Source: Daphnia carinata
Lineage: Eukaryota; Arthropoda; Branchiopoda; Diplostraca; Daphniidae
Length of the DNA stretch: 64,000 bases
Reading direction: 5' to 3'
Assembly: GCF_022539665.2 (NCBI RefSeq)
Contig: NC_081339.1
Span: 1,426,001-1,490,000 of the forward strand
Positions 1-11,300 of this stretch are shown here, one piece after another; position 1 is the stretch's first letter; each line of letters starts with the position of its first letter. The notes under the pieces are model-generated. The model was not told where the DNA came from. It ran no database searches and saw nothing but the letters and a program-made list of their open reading frames with translations. The position numbers and the translations under genes were made by a program.

Positions 1-2066
1 ATACGGTCTTGACCTTCTTGATTCTCTCCTCTGCTTAACTGTATATTTGCGCAATCATGTCCTTTGTATATGTACTTGAAAATATACTTTATGCTGGTTA
101 TGGAAGCGCAAAACTCCAGATTAATGTGCGAATTGAATTTTAGTGAAGGTAAGGGTTGTAGGGGACGACCCAGCTGTTGCCCACTCGGTGACTGCTGCTG
201 TTGTTGTTGAGCGAGTAGCTACGACCGTTATTTCTCCTTCGATAAGTGGGATATCCATTTCCGTTGATGATCGTTTCTTCCGCAAATGGTTTTGGAAGCG
301 ATTTTGTGCATATATCACCATCCATGCAAGGAGAATTGCGATTAATTTCCTTTCCGCATGGGCCGTGAATCATGTTGCTCATTACAATCTTGTGAAGTAT
401 CGGGTTCACTTCTGGATCCGGAATTTCAGCACATATCGTTTTGTCTATATCTTCTTCAGTTGTTGGAACGTCATTCTCATCTATCCACATCAGTAGATGG
501 GCATGTGGAAGACCACGCTTCTGGAATTCGATGACATGAATCCTCGCAACAATAATCCCCAAAATTTGACGTTCTTGAATATCCTTTATTAATTCTTTCA
601 GTTTAAGATGATAGACTCTTGAAACAATATCAGGCCTATTCGATGGAATTTGGTAAGCTTCAATATTTTCTGTGATCTCTGGCCATTTCGGGTTGCAGGT
701 AAAAGTAAGGAAAAAGGTGGGCTTTCCAAATTTTCCACAAATAGCCATCGCGTCTTGGTACCCCTGCTTCATGGCCCTTGGACTTCCAAGGAAAGATGAT
801 GGTAAGATGACCGAAGTCCCGACAGTCATGTTCTCTCTTTCCGCTCGAGTATTCAAATAATCCGTAAGTCCATTGTACTGCGCGACGTGTAGATCTGCCT
901 GATGTGTCTGAAGATACTTCACTCGGTTAGCTTCAACTTTAACGTACGAATCAACTATCCACTGCTGAGTGAGTGGACCGCCGTATAAGGATGCGTTGAA
1001 GTATCCACGAATGGACATTCTGCTGCTATAGAATTCGCATTGTGTGATTCTTGACCGATGACCAACTCTTCTCACTACAGGTGCATCAGGGTCTATATCA
1101 AGGGCATCTTCCGGTTCCAGTTCCGGTTCTACAACGTCTGGTACAGGATTATCTGGAGTATCACATAGAACTTGAGCTTCACAGTCCATCATATCATCTT
1201 CTTGTGAGCAATTGCTTTCATTATTTTGGTAGTTATCTGAAATAGCTGGATTGGTGTGAATCATGTTCTGATCCCAGCCATTGTCTCCATTAGGAAAGAG
1301 TAATGGATATGTCATGGGATCGCACATTGGTTTTTGAGTGTCGATTAGAATGAATCGATTTCCTCTTCGTGGAATTAAGAGATGGCCGCGTATATCCCTA
1401 TTTTCGGGTGGAGCACCATCAATGCTTTTGAAAACCACTGCTATTTCTTCTCCTGTGGGGCTGTTGTAACGCCTCTCATCCTGTGTCCGACGGTCATTAC
1501 GGATAATCATTCCAATTTCCATGGGTCTTCTACCCTCCATTTCGGCAAGAAGATCCTCCTCGGCTGCCATTTGACTCATATTCTTATACATGGCAGCATA
1601 GGGATTACATTGACGAAGAAGAGAATCCAATTGTTCCATCAGAAAACGGTCACAGCGAACGTTGGCAGGATTACTGGCCCGAAATTCGTTTGCCTGAGAA
1701 GAATCAATGAAATACAGTTGGGCGTATTTTGGAGCATTGTCTTCGTGTTGGTATCCAATAGCTGTTGTATTGTGATATATCTGCCCGTGGATTCGAAAGC
1801 AATAGGGGCCGCGACCTGGTGGACTGTCGATTTGTGCTCCCATGGATGCGAAGGCAAGAGCGTTGTTGTAATTTCTTATCATTTTCAAGAAATGAGGAGA
1901 TTTTGGATGACTGTCGGTGAAGAGATGGTATAGCAATTCAGGGCATTCTCTAGATGGAGGAAGAATGACTTTCCCTCTTGAACAACAAATGTGGAACTTT
2001 CGATCAGACGTTTTCTCCCCCTAGCTCCCCCTAGCTTCAGGACGCCTCCACTTGAGGGCAGTATAA
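1..2066 (-). pseudogene. Helitron Rep/helicase gene fragment (N-terminal and Rep part)
   Basis: This is a rolling-circle transposon replication initiator, the HUH endonuclease that nicks and joins Helitron ends. Read on the minus strand, the frame runs from about 2066 through the zinc-finger-like start (HICCSRGKV, about 1971-1996) into the Helitron_like_N region (YGGPLTQQW, FFLTFTCNPKWPEI). The HUH motif (GLPHAHLLMW) lies near 500-530, followed by NGYPTYRRR and the VVPYNPYL block. The frame is broken by a stop at 2021-2023, beside a 10-bp tandem duplication. It breaks again at about 142, where the family-typical KFNSHIN and KYIFKYIYKG continue in another frame to the window edge. The helicase half would lie to the left, outside the window. 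The stop and frameshift make this copy inactive. The family assignment is secure; the exact transposon ends are not visible. Confidence 0.9.
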
Positions 2067-2268
2067 GCAGATGGAAACCATGAGCAATAACAAAGTTATG
2101 GCAATCCGTTTAACACACAAAAAAAAAAAAAATTTCGCAAAAAAAAAAAAAAAATCACACTTTTTTCTTGTTTTCCGACACGTAGCCATCTACCGCTCAG
2201 ACTCGTTATTACTGGCGTAGGCAATTTCAGTCCATTGGATGCCATTCACAGTTAGTTCAGTAGCGTCG

Positions 2269-3565
2269 ATGGAGAATAACGCGTGGCTGGAGGAACAATT
2301 GAAAAATGGATAAGATAATACAACAAAAGGATGGTAAGTATAAACATTATTATATTGGTTTTCAGTTATTAATTATTGTTTATTAGATCAAATTATGAAG
2401 ATGCAGGCCCAATTATTGGAACAACACAAAATATTAGATAACAGCAAAGCTAAGGATGGCAAGGCCTAATACGTAATGATTCTATTTATTTGCTTTTATT
2501 CATTTGTGTTTTGTAGCTCAAATTTTGAGTCTACAAGCTCAGCTAGGGGAAAAGAACAAATTGGAACACAACAGTTTCCAAACAGTGAAGGAGGTTTTTC
2601 AAAACTCTTCCCTGACTGAACATGAGGATGAATTGGCATTAGGCGAACACAGTCAGGTACCTAAACTTTTCAAATAAGAATTCAAAATAAGTATAGAATT
2701 TTAACAAACAATTATTTATTGTTTAGTTATTCAGTCTACCACCTGACAGTGTGTTAAAGTTAAATTCTGTTAGTGCTGCACTAAAAGAATTGTTAGTAAT
2801 AAGTCCATGCAGCGAAGGAAGTGAACAATTGTGGGACTGTATTTGGGCTGAAAATGGGTGTAGTACGGAAACCCAGAAATAGCACGAGTTCAACTTAAAA
2901 CATGAATTAGGTACTTTTCGGTTTTTGTCTATCGAAAAAGTATTTTTAATGCTATTATTTTGCATTCACAGAATTTTAGCAGGGGATCATGTCAAGTCTG
3001 GAAGTATTACAGGATGGAAGAGTCAGCCTACAGTTGAAAAAACACTGAGAGTGCATTACCATTAAGGTATGAGGTAAAGTAATAGAGTATGCACATTGTC
3101 TAATGAGAAGTACCATCTTGTGTGAATGAATCCTGTATAACAGCAATCCTTTATAGTTCTGTCACAGCTAGAAGCCTCAAATAATTCTGCTTCCCTTGCT
3201 AAAGAACAACTTGTCCTTTACACTCAGAGTGTTAGTGAAGCTGGGTACTTAAATGGCCCTAAAGATGTTTCACTTCACTGGCATTGCAGCGATGAACATC
3301 ATACAAGGACTCTTTAGGTATGAAAGGAATTTTCTTGAAAAATTTTTGAATTTATGATGAAGCTTTTCTCCTCCTTTTTGCCAACCATGTCTAATCTACA
3401 GAAAAAAATGTATCCAATAGGAAAGGATTTTCAGCATACTGGGAACACAACTATCAACAATGCAACATTCTAGGGGTGCTATTTTATCATTCAAGAGCCT
3501 TATACAATGATTTTCATCTGCAATTTGTATGGCCTTTCCCAAGCTTCTGCCAGAAGTTGAATCTA
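2269..3565 (+). pseudogene. Unrecognised spliced gene, probably decayed
   Basis: I do not recognise the protein. Exons 2306-2333, 2387-2458, 2517-2656 and 2727-2882 join in phase (1, 1, 0) and give about 131 residues ending at TAG 2880-2882. Introns are 53, 58 and 70 bp; the second would be GC-AG (GC at 2459). The first half is glutamine-rich and coiled-coil-like, with a repeated theme (QIMKMQAQLLEQ, then QILSLQAQLGEK). Coding-like sequence continues past the stop. It runs to a GT at about 2909, restarts at 2983 (AGDHVKSGSITGW), and then continues from about 3157 (VLSQLEASNNSASL) and 3402 (GFSAYWEHNYQQ). Further in-frame stops are at about 3063 and 3316. An upstream ATG at 2269 (MENNAWLEEQL) is one base out of frame with 2306. 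Phase-consistent exons combined with several stops suggest a recently decayed multi-exon gene. The alternative is a genuine short gene ending at 2882. Confidence 0.45.
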
Positions 3566-3835
3566 TAAGTCATGTAAGTTCACATGAGCAACAATTGAGA
3601 TGCTTAATGGTGTTGTTTTTCTTTTCTCAGCATAGGTTAATAGTAACATTGGATCTGAAAAGATTCTTGGTTGGGGCAAGACACTGAATAAATTGTAATG
3701 ATTGAATGGATGACATGACATTTCTATACTTAATTTGGATTCCCGAGACGGTATTTTGTATTTTAAAAATTGAAGTGCATATCTGGGCTCCCTTCCGTTC
3801 CGTAGCCTCGTTTCTCCTTGACTCGTAATAAACCC

Positions 3836-4148
3836 GTAGGGGGTCATGCCCCTACTGTACGGTATATATAAAAACAACATATACCGAGGTTTGGAGGGCT
3901 CTGGCCGGAAAGGGGACGTGGGGGTCCGCTTAGTCCGATGATGTGTTCACGGAGGGCGACGTGGCTACCCACAAATCCGAACTAAAGGTTAATCGCTCCT
4001 TTAAAAATGTTCCAAATCTTCAGCTCTTCTTCCGGCTTCTCTTAGCGAATCACCGGGTAATCTCCCCGGTGGGTCAACAAGGCAGTGTCTCCCCCTGCCT
4101 GGGTTGACAGCAACTTTTGAAAGGGCTATTGTGCCTTTTTAAAGTTGC
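3836..4148 (+). ncRNA. Candidate structured RNA: cluster of strong hairpins
   Basis: Five clean inverted repeats lie within 313 bp. They are 3836-3855 (7-bp stem, GTAGGGG/CCCCTAC), 3860-3886 (8-bp stem, CGGTATAT/ATATACCG), 4051-4071 (7-bp stem, CACCGGG/CCCGGTG), 4073-4108 (outer GTCAAC/GTTGAC, inner GGCAG/CTGCC) and 4110-4148 (outer GCAACTTT/AAAGTTGC, inner AAGGGC/GCCTTT). The last three are nearly contiguous. The stretch is GC-richer than its AT-rich surroundings. A T5 run at 4136-4140 and AATAAA at about 4184 could mark 3' ends. It matches none of the snRNA, 7SK, RNase P or SRP consensus features I know. Strand is a guess, since inverted repeats look alike on both strands. It could also be part of a transposon or a structured 3' UTR of the decayed gene upstream. 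Confidence 0.35.
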
Positions 4149-5208
4149 AAAAATAATTGTAATGTGCAGAGAAATGTCAATAAATTTTTTTTTATAAAAT
4201 ATTTTTGCAAAATTTGTCTCTTTCATTGTCTGTGTTCGCTTTGTTCACACATTACATTTATCAATTTTTTTTTTATTTAGCTTGCTCAATTCATCTTTAT
4301 TGTTTTTGCCACCGTCATGGTAGAAAATTGATTTGTCATTATTAGTAGCTTTGTTAACGTAAAGTGTAAAGCTTCCTTATATCTCAATGTAGTATGTGAT
4401 GTGTAATTAGGTAATCAATAGCTGCTTGAAAATGTGCAAAAGGTGAAAACAAGACACGAAGAACGAACAAAATCATTTATAGCAGTAGGTTATAATTTTA
4501 ATATATTTATTGGGCTCTTTGTAATTGTTAAAAGAATTGAAAACGTATAAGGAATAAATGGTATTAGAATCAATATTGAATTACAATAGTCTTTGTTTTG
4601 GTCCTTGCCTCAGACGATAGTTTAAGTTTGTAATATTATTCCTATAAACATTATTTATTAAATGTTCCTATAAACATTATTTATCAAATGTTAATAATAA
4701 CAAACTAGTCTTCGTGGTAACATATCTTTGTTCCAAGCAACCACAAAAGCCCCGCGGAACTCATTCAGTTTCCGTATTCACAACGAATCAGTGGTCTTTA
4801 TCTATGGCATAAGCATCGACAAAGGGAAATAATAAGGGAAATGGACTGGGGGTTGGGAGGAATGATTAAAGAGGGTGGACAGAACAAGGCTAAGTGCGGA
4901 AAACTTGTATTTCCTCTATTATATTTAAAGAAGCGATAGTTGTTTAGTAAACAAAAATTGTGAAAAATGAACCTTATGTAACGGGATATTAGCAATAGAT
5001 AAATACTAACATAATCCGAAATAAGATTGCAACCGAATAAATAATCAAAGTTTAACTAGCGTACAAACGCTAACATTGTTTGATCTCTGCAAACCTTATA
5101 GAATATCACGGTTTCAGCAACATTTGTACATTCCAAATTCCACGGAATAGAGGTGGGAAATACAATTTTGGAAACAAATATAAAGTTTGTAGGAACATGA
5201 AAATTGAG
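4149..5208. other. AT-rich intergenic DNA, no gene seen
   Basis: I see no coding frame with protein-like character on either strand. The stretch contains a polyadenylation-like AATAAA near 4184, T-rich runs and a 26-bp direct duplication (listed separately). Confidence 0.6.
4639..4690. repeat. 26-bp direct tandem duplication
   Basis: Two adjacent 26-bp copies (4639-4664 and 4665-4690) of TTCCTATAAACATTATTTAT plus six bases differ at one position. It is a simple local duplication with no evident function. Confidence 0.85.
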
Positions 5209-5327
5209 CGGAGAAAAAGGCCCAGTCCAATGGAGTAAAAGGCCCACTTTTGAATTTGGAAAAAAGTTGGCCTTTTTCGTATGGGCCTTTTTCGTCTGGG
5301 CCTTTTTCGTGTGGGCCTTTTTCTCCG
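5209..5327. repeat. Short inverted-repeat element with internal GGGCCTTTTTCGT repeats
   Basis: A perfect 16-bp inverted repeat (CGGAGAAAAAGGCCCA at 5209-5224 and its complement at 5312-5327) bounds 119 bp. The right half holds several direct copies of a 16-18-bp unit containing GGGCCTTTTTCGT. The left half holds two reverse-complement copies (GAAAAAGGCCCA and TAAAAGGCCCA). The whole could fold back on itself. It lies directly against the left edge of the satellite array. It could be a foldback or MITE-like element, or the diverged edge of an unrelated minisatellite. Confidence 0.7.
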
Positions 5328-5331
5328 ACCT

Positions 5332-8300
5332 CCGAAACTTACTGTATCACACTATATTCACATTCACATTGAATATACGTATATTTGAAGCTGTTTGAAT
5401 GTAGATATTGAAACTGATTCTATAACACTATAATCACATTGAATACACGTATATTTGATGCTGTTTGAATGTAGATATTGAAACTGATTCTATAACACTA
5501 TATTCAAATTGAATATACGTATATTTGATGCTGTTTGAATGTAGATATTGAAACTGATTCTATAACACTATATTCACATTGAATACACGTATATTTGATG
5601 CTGTTTGAATGTAGATATTGAAACTGATTCTATAACACTATATTCACATTGAATACACGTATATTTGATGATGTTTGAATGTAGATATTGAAACTGATTC
5701 TATAAAACTATATTCACATTGAATACACGTATATTTGATGCTATTTGAATGTAGATATTGAAACTTACTGTATCACACTATATTCACATTGAATACACGT
5801 ATATTTGATGCTGTTTGAATGTAGATATTGAAACTGATTCTATAACACTATATTCACATTGAATACACGTATATTTGATGCTGTTTGAATGTAGATATTG
5901 AAACTGATTCTATAACACTATATTCACATTGAATACACGTATATTTGATGCTGTTTGAATGTAGATATTGAAACTGATTCTATAACACTATATTCACATT
6001 GAATACACGTATATTTGATGCTGTTTGAATGTAGATATTGAAACTGATTCTATAACACTATATTCACATTGAATACACGTATATTTGATGCTGTTTGAAT
6101 GTAGATATTGAAACTCACTGTATCACACTATATTCACATTGAATACACGTATATTTGATGCTGTTTGAATGTAGATATTGAAACTCACTGTATCACACTA
6201 TATTCACATTGAATACACGTATATTTGATGCTGTTTGAATGTAGATATTGAAACTCACTGTATCAACACTATATTCACATTGAATACACGTATATTTGAT
6301 GCTGTTTGAATGTAGATATTGAAACTCACTCTATCACACTATATTCACATTGAATACACGTATATTTGATGCTGTTTGAATGTAGATATTGAAACTGATT
6401 CTATAACACTATATTCACATTGAATACACGTATATTTGATGCTGTTTGAATGTAGATATTGAAACTGATTCTATAACACTATATTCACATTGAATACACG
6501 TATATTTGATGCTGTTTGAATGTAGATATTGAAACTGATTCTATAACACTATATTCACATTGAATACACGTATATTTGATGCTGTTTGAATGTAGATATT
6601 GAAACTCTTGTATCAACACTATATTCACATTGAATACACGTATATTTGATGCTGTTTGAATGTAGATATTGAAACTGACTGTCTATCACACTATATTCAC
6701 ATTGAATACACGTATATTTGATGCTGTTTGAATGTAGATATTGAAACTGATTCTATAACACTATATTCACATTGAATACACGTATATTTGATGCTGTTTG
6801 AATGTAGATATTGAAACTCATTCTATCACACTATATTCACATTGAATACACGTATATTTGATGCTGTTTGAATGTAGATATTGAAACTGATTCTATAACA
6901 CTATATTCACATTGAATACACGTATATTTGATGCTGTTTGAATGTAGATATTGAAACTCTCTGTATCACACTATATTCACATTGAATACACGTATATTTG
7001 ATGCTGTTTGAATGTAGATATTGAAACTGATTCTATAACACTATATTCACATTGAATACACGTATATTTGATGCTGTTTGAATGTAGATATTGAAACTGA
7101 TTCTATAACACTATATTCACATTGAATACACGTATATTTGATGCTGTTTGAATGTAGATATTGAAACTCACTGTATAACACTATATTCACATTGAATACA
7201 CGTATATTTGATGCTGTTTGAATGTAGATATTGAAACTGATTCTATAACACTATATTCACATTGAATACACGTATATTTGATGCTGTTTGAATGTAGATA
7301 TTGAAACTGATTCTATAACACTATATTCACATTGAATACACGTATATTTGATGCTGTTTGAATGTAGATATTGAAACTGATTCTATAACACTATATTCAC
7401 ATTGAATACACGTATATTTGATGCTGTTTGAATGTAGATATTGAAACTGATTCTATAACACTATATTCACATTGAATACACGTATATTTGATGCTGTTTG
7501 AATGTAGATATTGAAACTCATTGTATAACACTATATTCACATTGAATACACGTATATTTGATGCTGTTTGAATGTAGATATTGAAACTGATTCTATAACA
7601 CTATATTCACATTGAATACACGTATATTTGATGCTGTTTGAATGTAGATATTGAAACTCATTCTATAACACTATATTCACATTGAATACACGTATATTTG
7701 ATGCTGTTTGAATGTAGATATTGAAACTCATTATAACACTATATTCACATTGAATACACGTATATTTGATGCTGTTTGAATGTAGATATTGAAACTGATT
7801 CTATAACACTATATTCACATTGAATACACGTATATTTGATGCTGTTTGAATGTAGATATTGAAACTGATTCTATAACACTATATTCACATTGAATACACG
7901 TATATTTGATGCTGTTTGAATGTAGATATTGAAACTGATTCTATAACACTATATTCACATTGAATACACGTATATTTGATGCTGTTTGAATGTAGATATT
8001 GAAACTGATTCTGTATAACACTATATATTCACATTGAATACACGTATATTTGATGCTGTTTGAATGTAGATATTGAAACTGATTCTATAACACTATATTC
8101 ACATTGAATACACGTATATTTGATGCTGTTTGAATGTAGATATTGAAACTGATTCTATAACACTATATTCACATTGAATACACGTATATTTGATGCTGTT
8201 TGAATGTAGATATTGAAACTGATTCTATAACACTATATTCACATTGAATACACGTATATTTGATGCTGTTTGAATGTAGATATTGAAACTCACTGTATCA

Positions 8301-11300
8301 CACTATATTCACATTGAATACACGTATATTTGATGCTGTTTGAATGTAGATATTGAAACTCACTGTATCACACTATATTCACATTGAATACACGTATATT
8401 TGATGCTGTTTGAATGTAGATATTGAAACTGATTCTATAACACTATATTCACATTGAATACACGTATATTTGATGCTGTTTGAATGTAGATATTGAAACT
8501 GATTCTATAACACTATATTCACATTGAATACACGTATATTTGATGCTGTTTGAATGTAGATATTGAAACTGATTCTATAACACTATATTCACATTGAATA
8601 CACGTATATTTGATGCTGTTTGAATGTAGATATTGAAACTGATTCTATAACACTATATTCACATTGAATACACGTATATTTGATGCTGTTTGAATGTAGA
8701 TATTGAAACTGATTCTATAACACTATATTCACATTGAATACACGTATATTTGATGCTGTTTGAATGTAGATATTGAAACTGATTCTATAACACTATATTC
8801 ACATTGAATACACGTATATTTGATGCTGTTTGAATGTAGATATTGAAACTCATTGTATCACACTATATTCACATTGAATACACGTACACGTATATTTGAT
8901 GCTGTTTGAATGTAGATATTGAAACTGATTCTATAACACTATATTCACATTGAATACACGTATATTTGATGCTGTTTGAATGTAGATATTGAAACTCACT
9001 GTATCACACTATATTCACATTGAATACACGTATATTTGATGCTGTTTGAATGTAGATATTGAAACTGATTCTATCACACTATATTCACATTGAATACACG
9101 TATATTTGATGCTGTTTGAATGTAGATATTGAAACTGATTCTATAACACTATATTCACATTGAATACACGTATATTTGATGCTGTTTGAATGTAGATATT
9201 GAAACTGATTCTATAACACTATATTCACATTGAATACACGTATATTTGATGCTGTTTGAATGTAGATATTGAAACTGATTCTATAACACTATATTCACAT
9301 TGAATACACGTATATTTGATGCTGTTTGAATGTAGATATTGAAACTGATTCTATAACACTATATTCACATTGAATACACGTATATTTGATGCTGTTTGAA
9401 TGTAGATATTGAAACTGATTCTATAACACTATATTCACATTGAATACACGTATATTTGATGCTGTTTGAATGTAGATATTGAAACTCACTGTATCACACT
9501 ATATTCACATTGAATACACGTATATTTGATGCTGTTTGAATGTAGATATTGAAACTGATTGTATAACACTATATTCACATTGAATACACGTATATTTGAT
9601 GCTGTTTGAATGTAGATATTGAAACTGATTCTATAACACTATATTCACATTGAATACACGTATATTTGATGCTGTTTGAATGTAGATATTGAAACTGATT
9701 CTATAACACTATATTCACATTGAATACACGTATATTTGATGCTGTTTGAATGTAGATATTGAAACTGATTCTATAACACTATATTCACATTGAATACACG
9801 TATATTTGATGCTGTTTGAATGTAGATATTGAAACTCATTGTATCACACTATATTCACATTGAATACACGTATATTTGATGCTGTTTGAATGTAGATCTG
9901 GTAACTGATTCTATCACACTATATTCACATTGAATACACGTATATTTGATGCTGTTTGAATGTAGATATTGAAACTGATTCTATAACACTATATTCACAT
10001 TGAATACACGTATATTTGATGCTGTTTGAATGTAGATATTGAAACTGATTCTATAACACTATATTCACATTGAATACACGTATATTTGATGCTGTTTGAA
10101 TGTAGATATTGAAACTGATTCTATAACACTATATTCACATTGAATACACGTATATTTGATGCTGTTTGAATGTAGATATTGAAACTGATTCTATAACACT
10201 ATATTCACATTGAATACACGTATATTTGATGCTGTTTGAATGTAGATATTGAAACTGACTGTATCACACTATATTCACATTGAATACACGTATATTTGAT
10301 GCTGTTTGAATGTAGATATTGAAACTGATTCTATAACACTATATTCACATTGAATACACGTATATTTGATGCTGTTTGAATGTAGATATTGAAACTGATT
10401 CTATAACACTATATTCACATTGAATACACGTATATTTGATGCTGTTTGAATGTAGATATTGAAACTTACTGTATCACACTATATTCACATTAAATACATG
10501 TATATTTGATGCTGTTTGAATGTAGATATTGAAACTGATTCTATAACACTATATTCACATTGAATACACGTATATTTGATGCTGTTTGAATGTAGATATT
10601 GAAACTGATTCTATAACACTATATTCACATTGAATACACGTATATTTGATGCTGTTTGAATGTAGATATTGAAACTGATTCTATAACACTATATTCACAT
10701 TGAATACACGTATATTTGATGCTGTTTGAATGTAGATATTGAAACTCACTGTATCACACTATATTCACATTGAATACACGTATATTTGATGCTGTTTGAA
10801 TGTAGATATTGAAACTCACTCTATCACACTATATTCACATTGAATACACGTATATTTGATGCTGTTTGAATGTAGATATTGAAACTGATTCTATAACACT
10901 ATATTCACATTGAATACACGTATATTTGATGCTGTTTGAATGTAGATATTGAAACTGATTCTATAACACTATATTCACATTGAATACACGTATATTTGAT
11001 GCTGTTTGAATGTAGATATTGAAACTGATTCTATAACACTATATTCACATTGAATACACGTATATTTGATGCTGTTTGAATGTAGATATTGAAACTGATT
11101 CTATAACACTATATTCACATTGAATACACGTATATTTGATGCTGTTTGAATGTAGATATTGAAACTGATTGTATCACACTATATTCACATTGAATACACG
11201 TATATTTGATGCTGTTTGAATGTAGATATTGAAACTGATTCTATAACACTATATTCACATTGAATACACGTATATTTGATGCTGTTTGAATGTAGATATT

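Noticed and set aside
1382-1933. Plus-strand open frames overlapping the Helitron Rep gene
   Set aside because: The minus-strand frame carries clear Rep motifs; the plus-strand frames have none.
3895-3960. 7SK or HDV-like ribozyme start (GAGGGCGACGTGGCT; GGCCGGAAAGGGGAC)
   Set aside because: Only short resemblances; the required pairings and catalytic core are not evident.
4051-4148. Bacterial rho-independent terminators
   Set aside because: Strong hairpins with T runs, but the context has spliced eukaryotic genes and transposons, so bacterial terminators are not expected.
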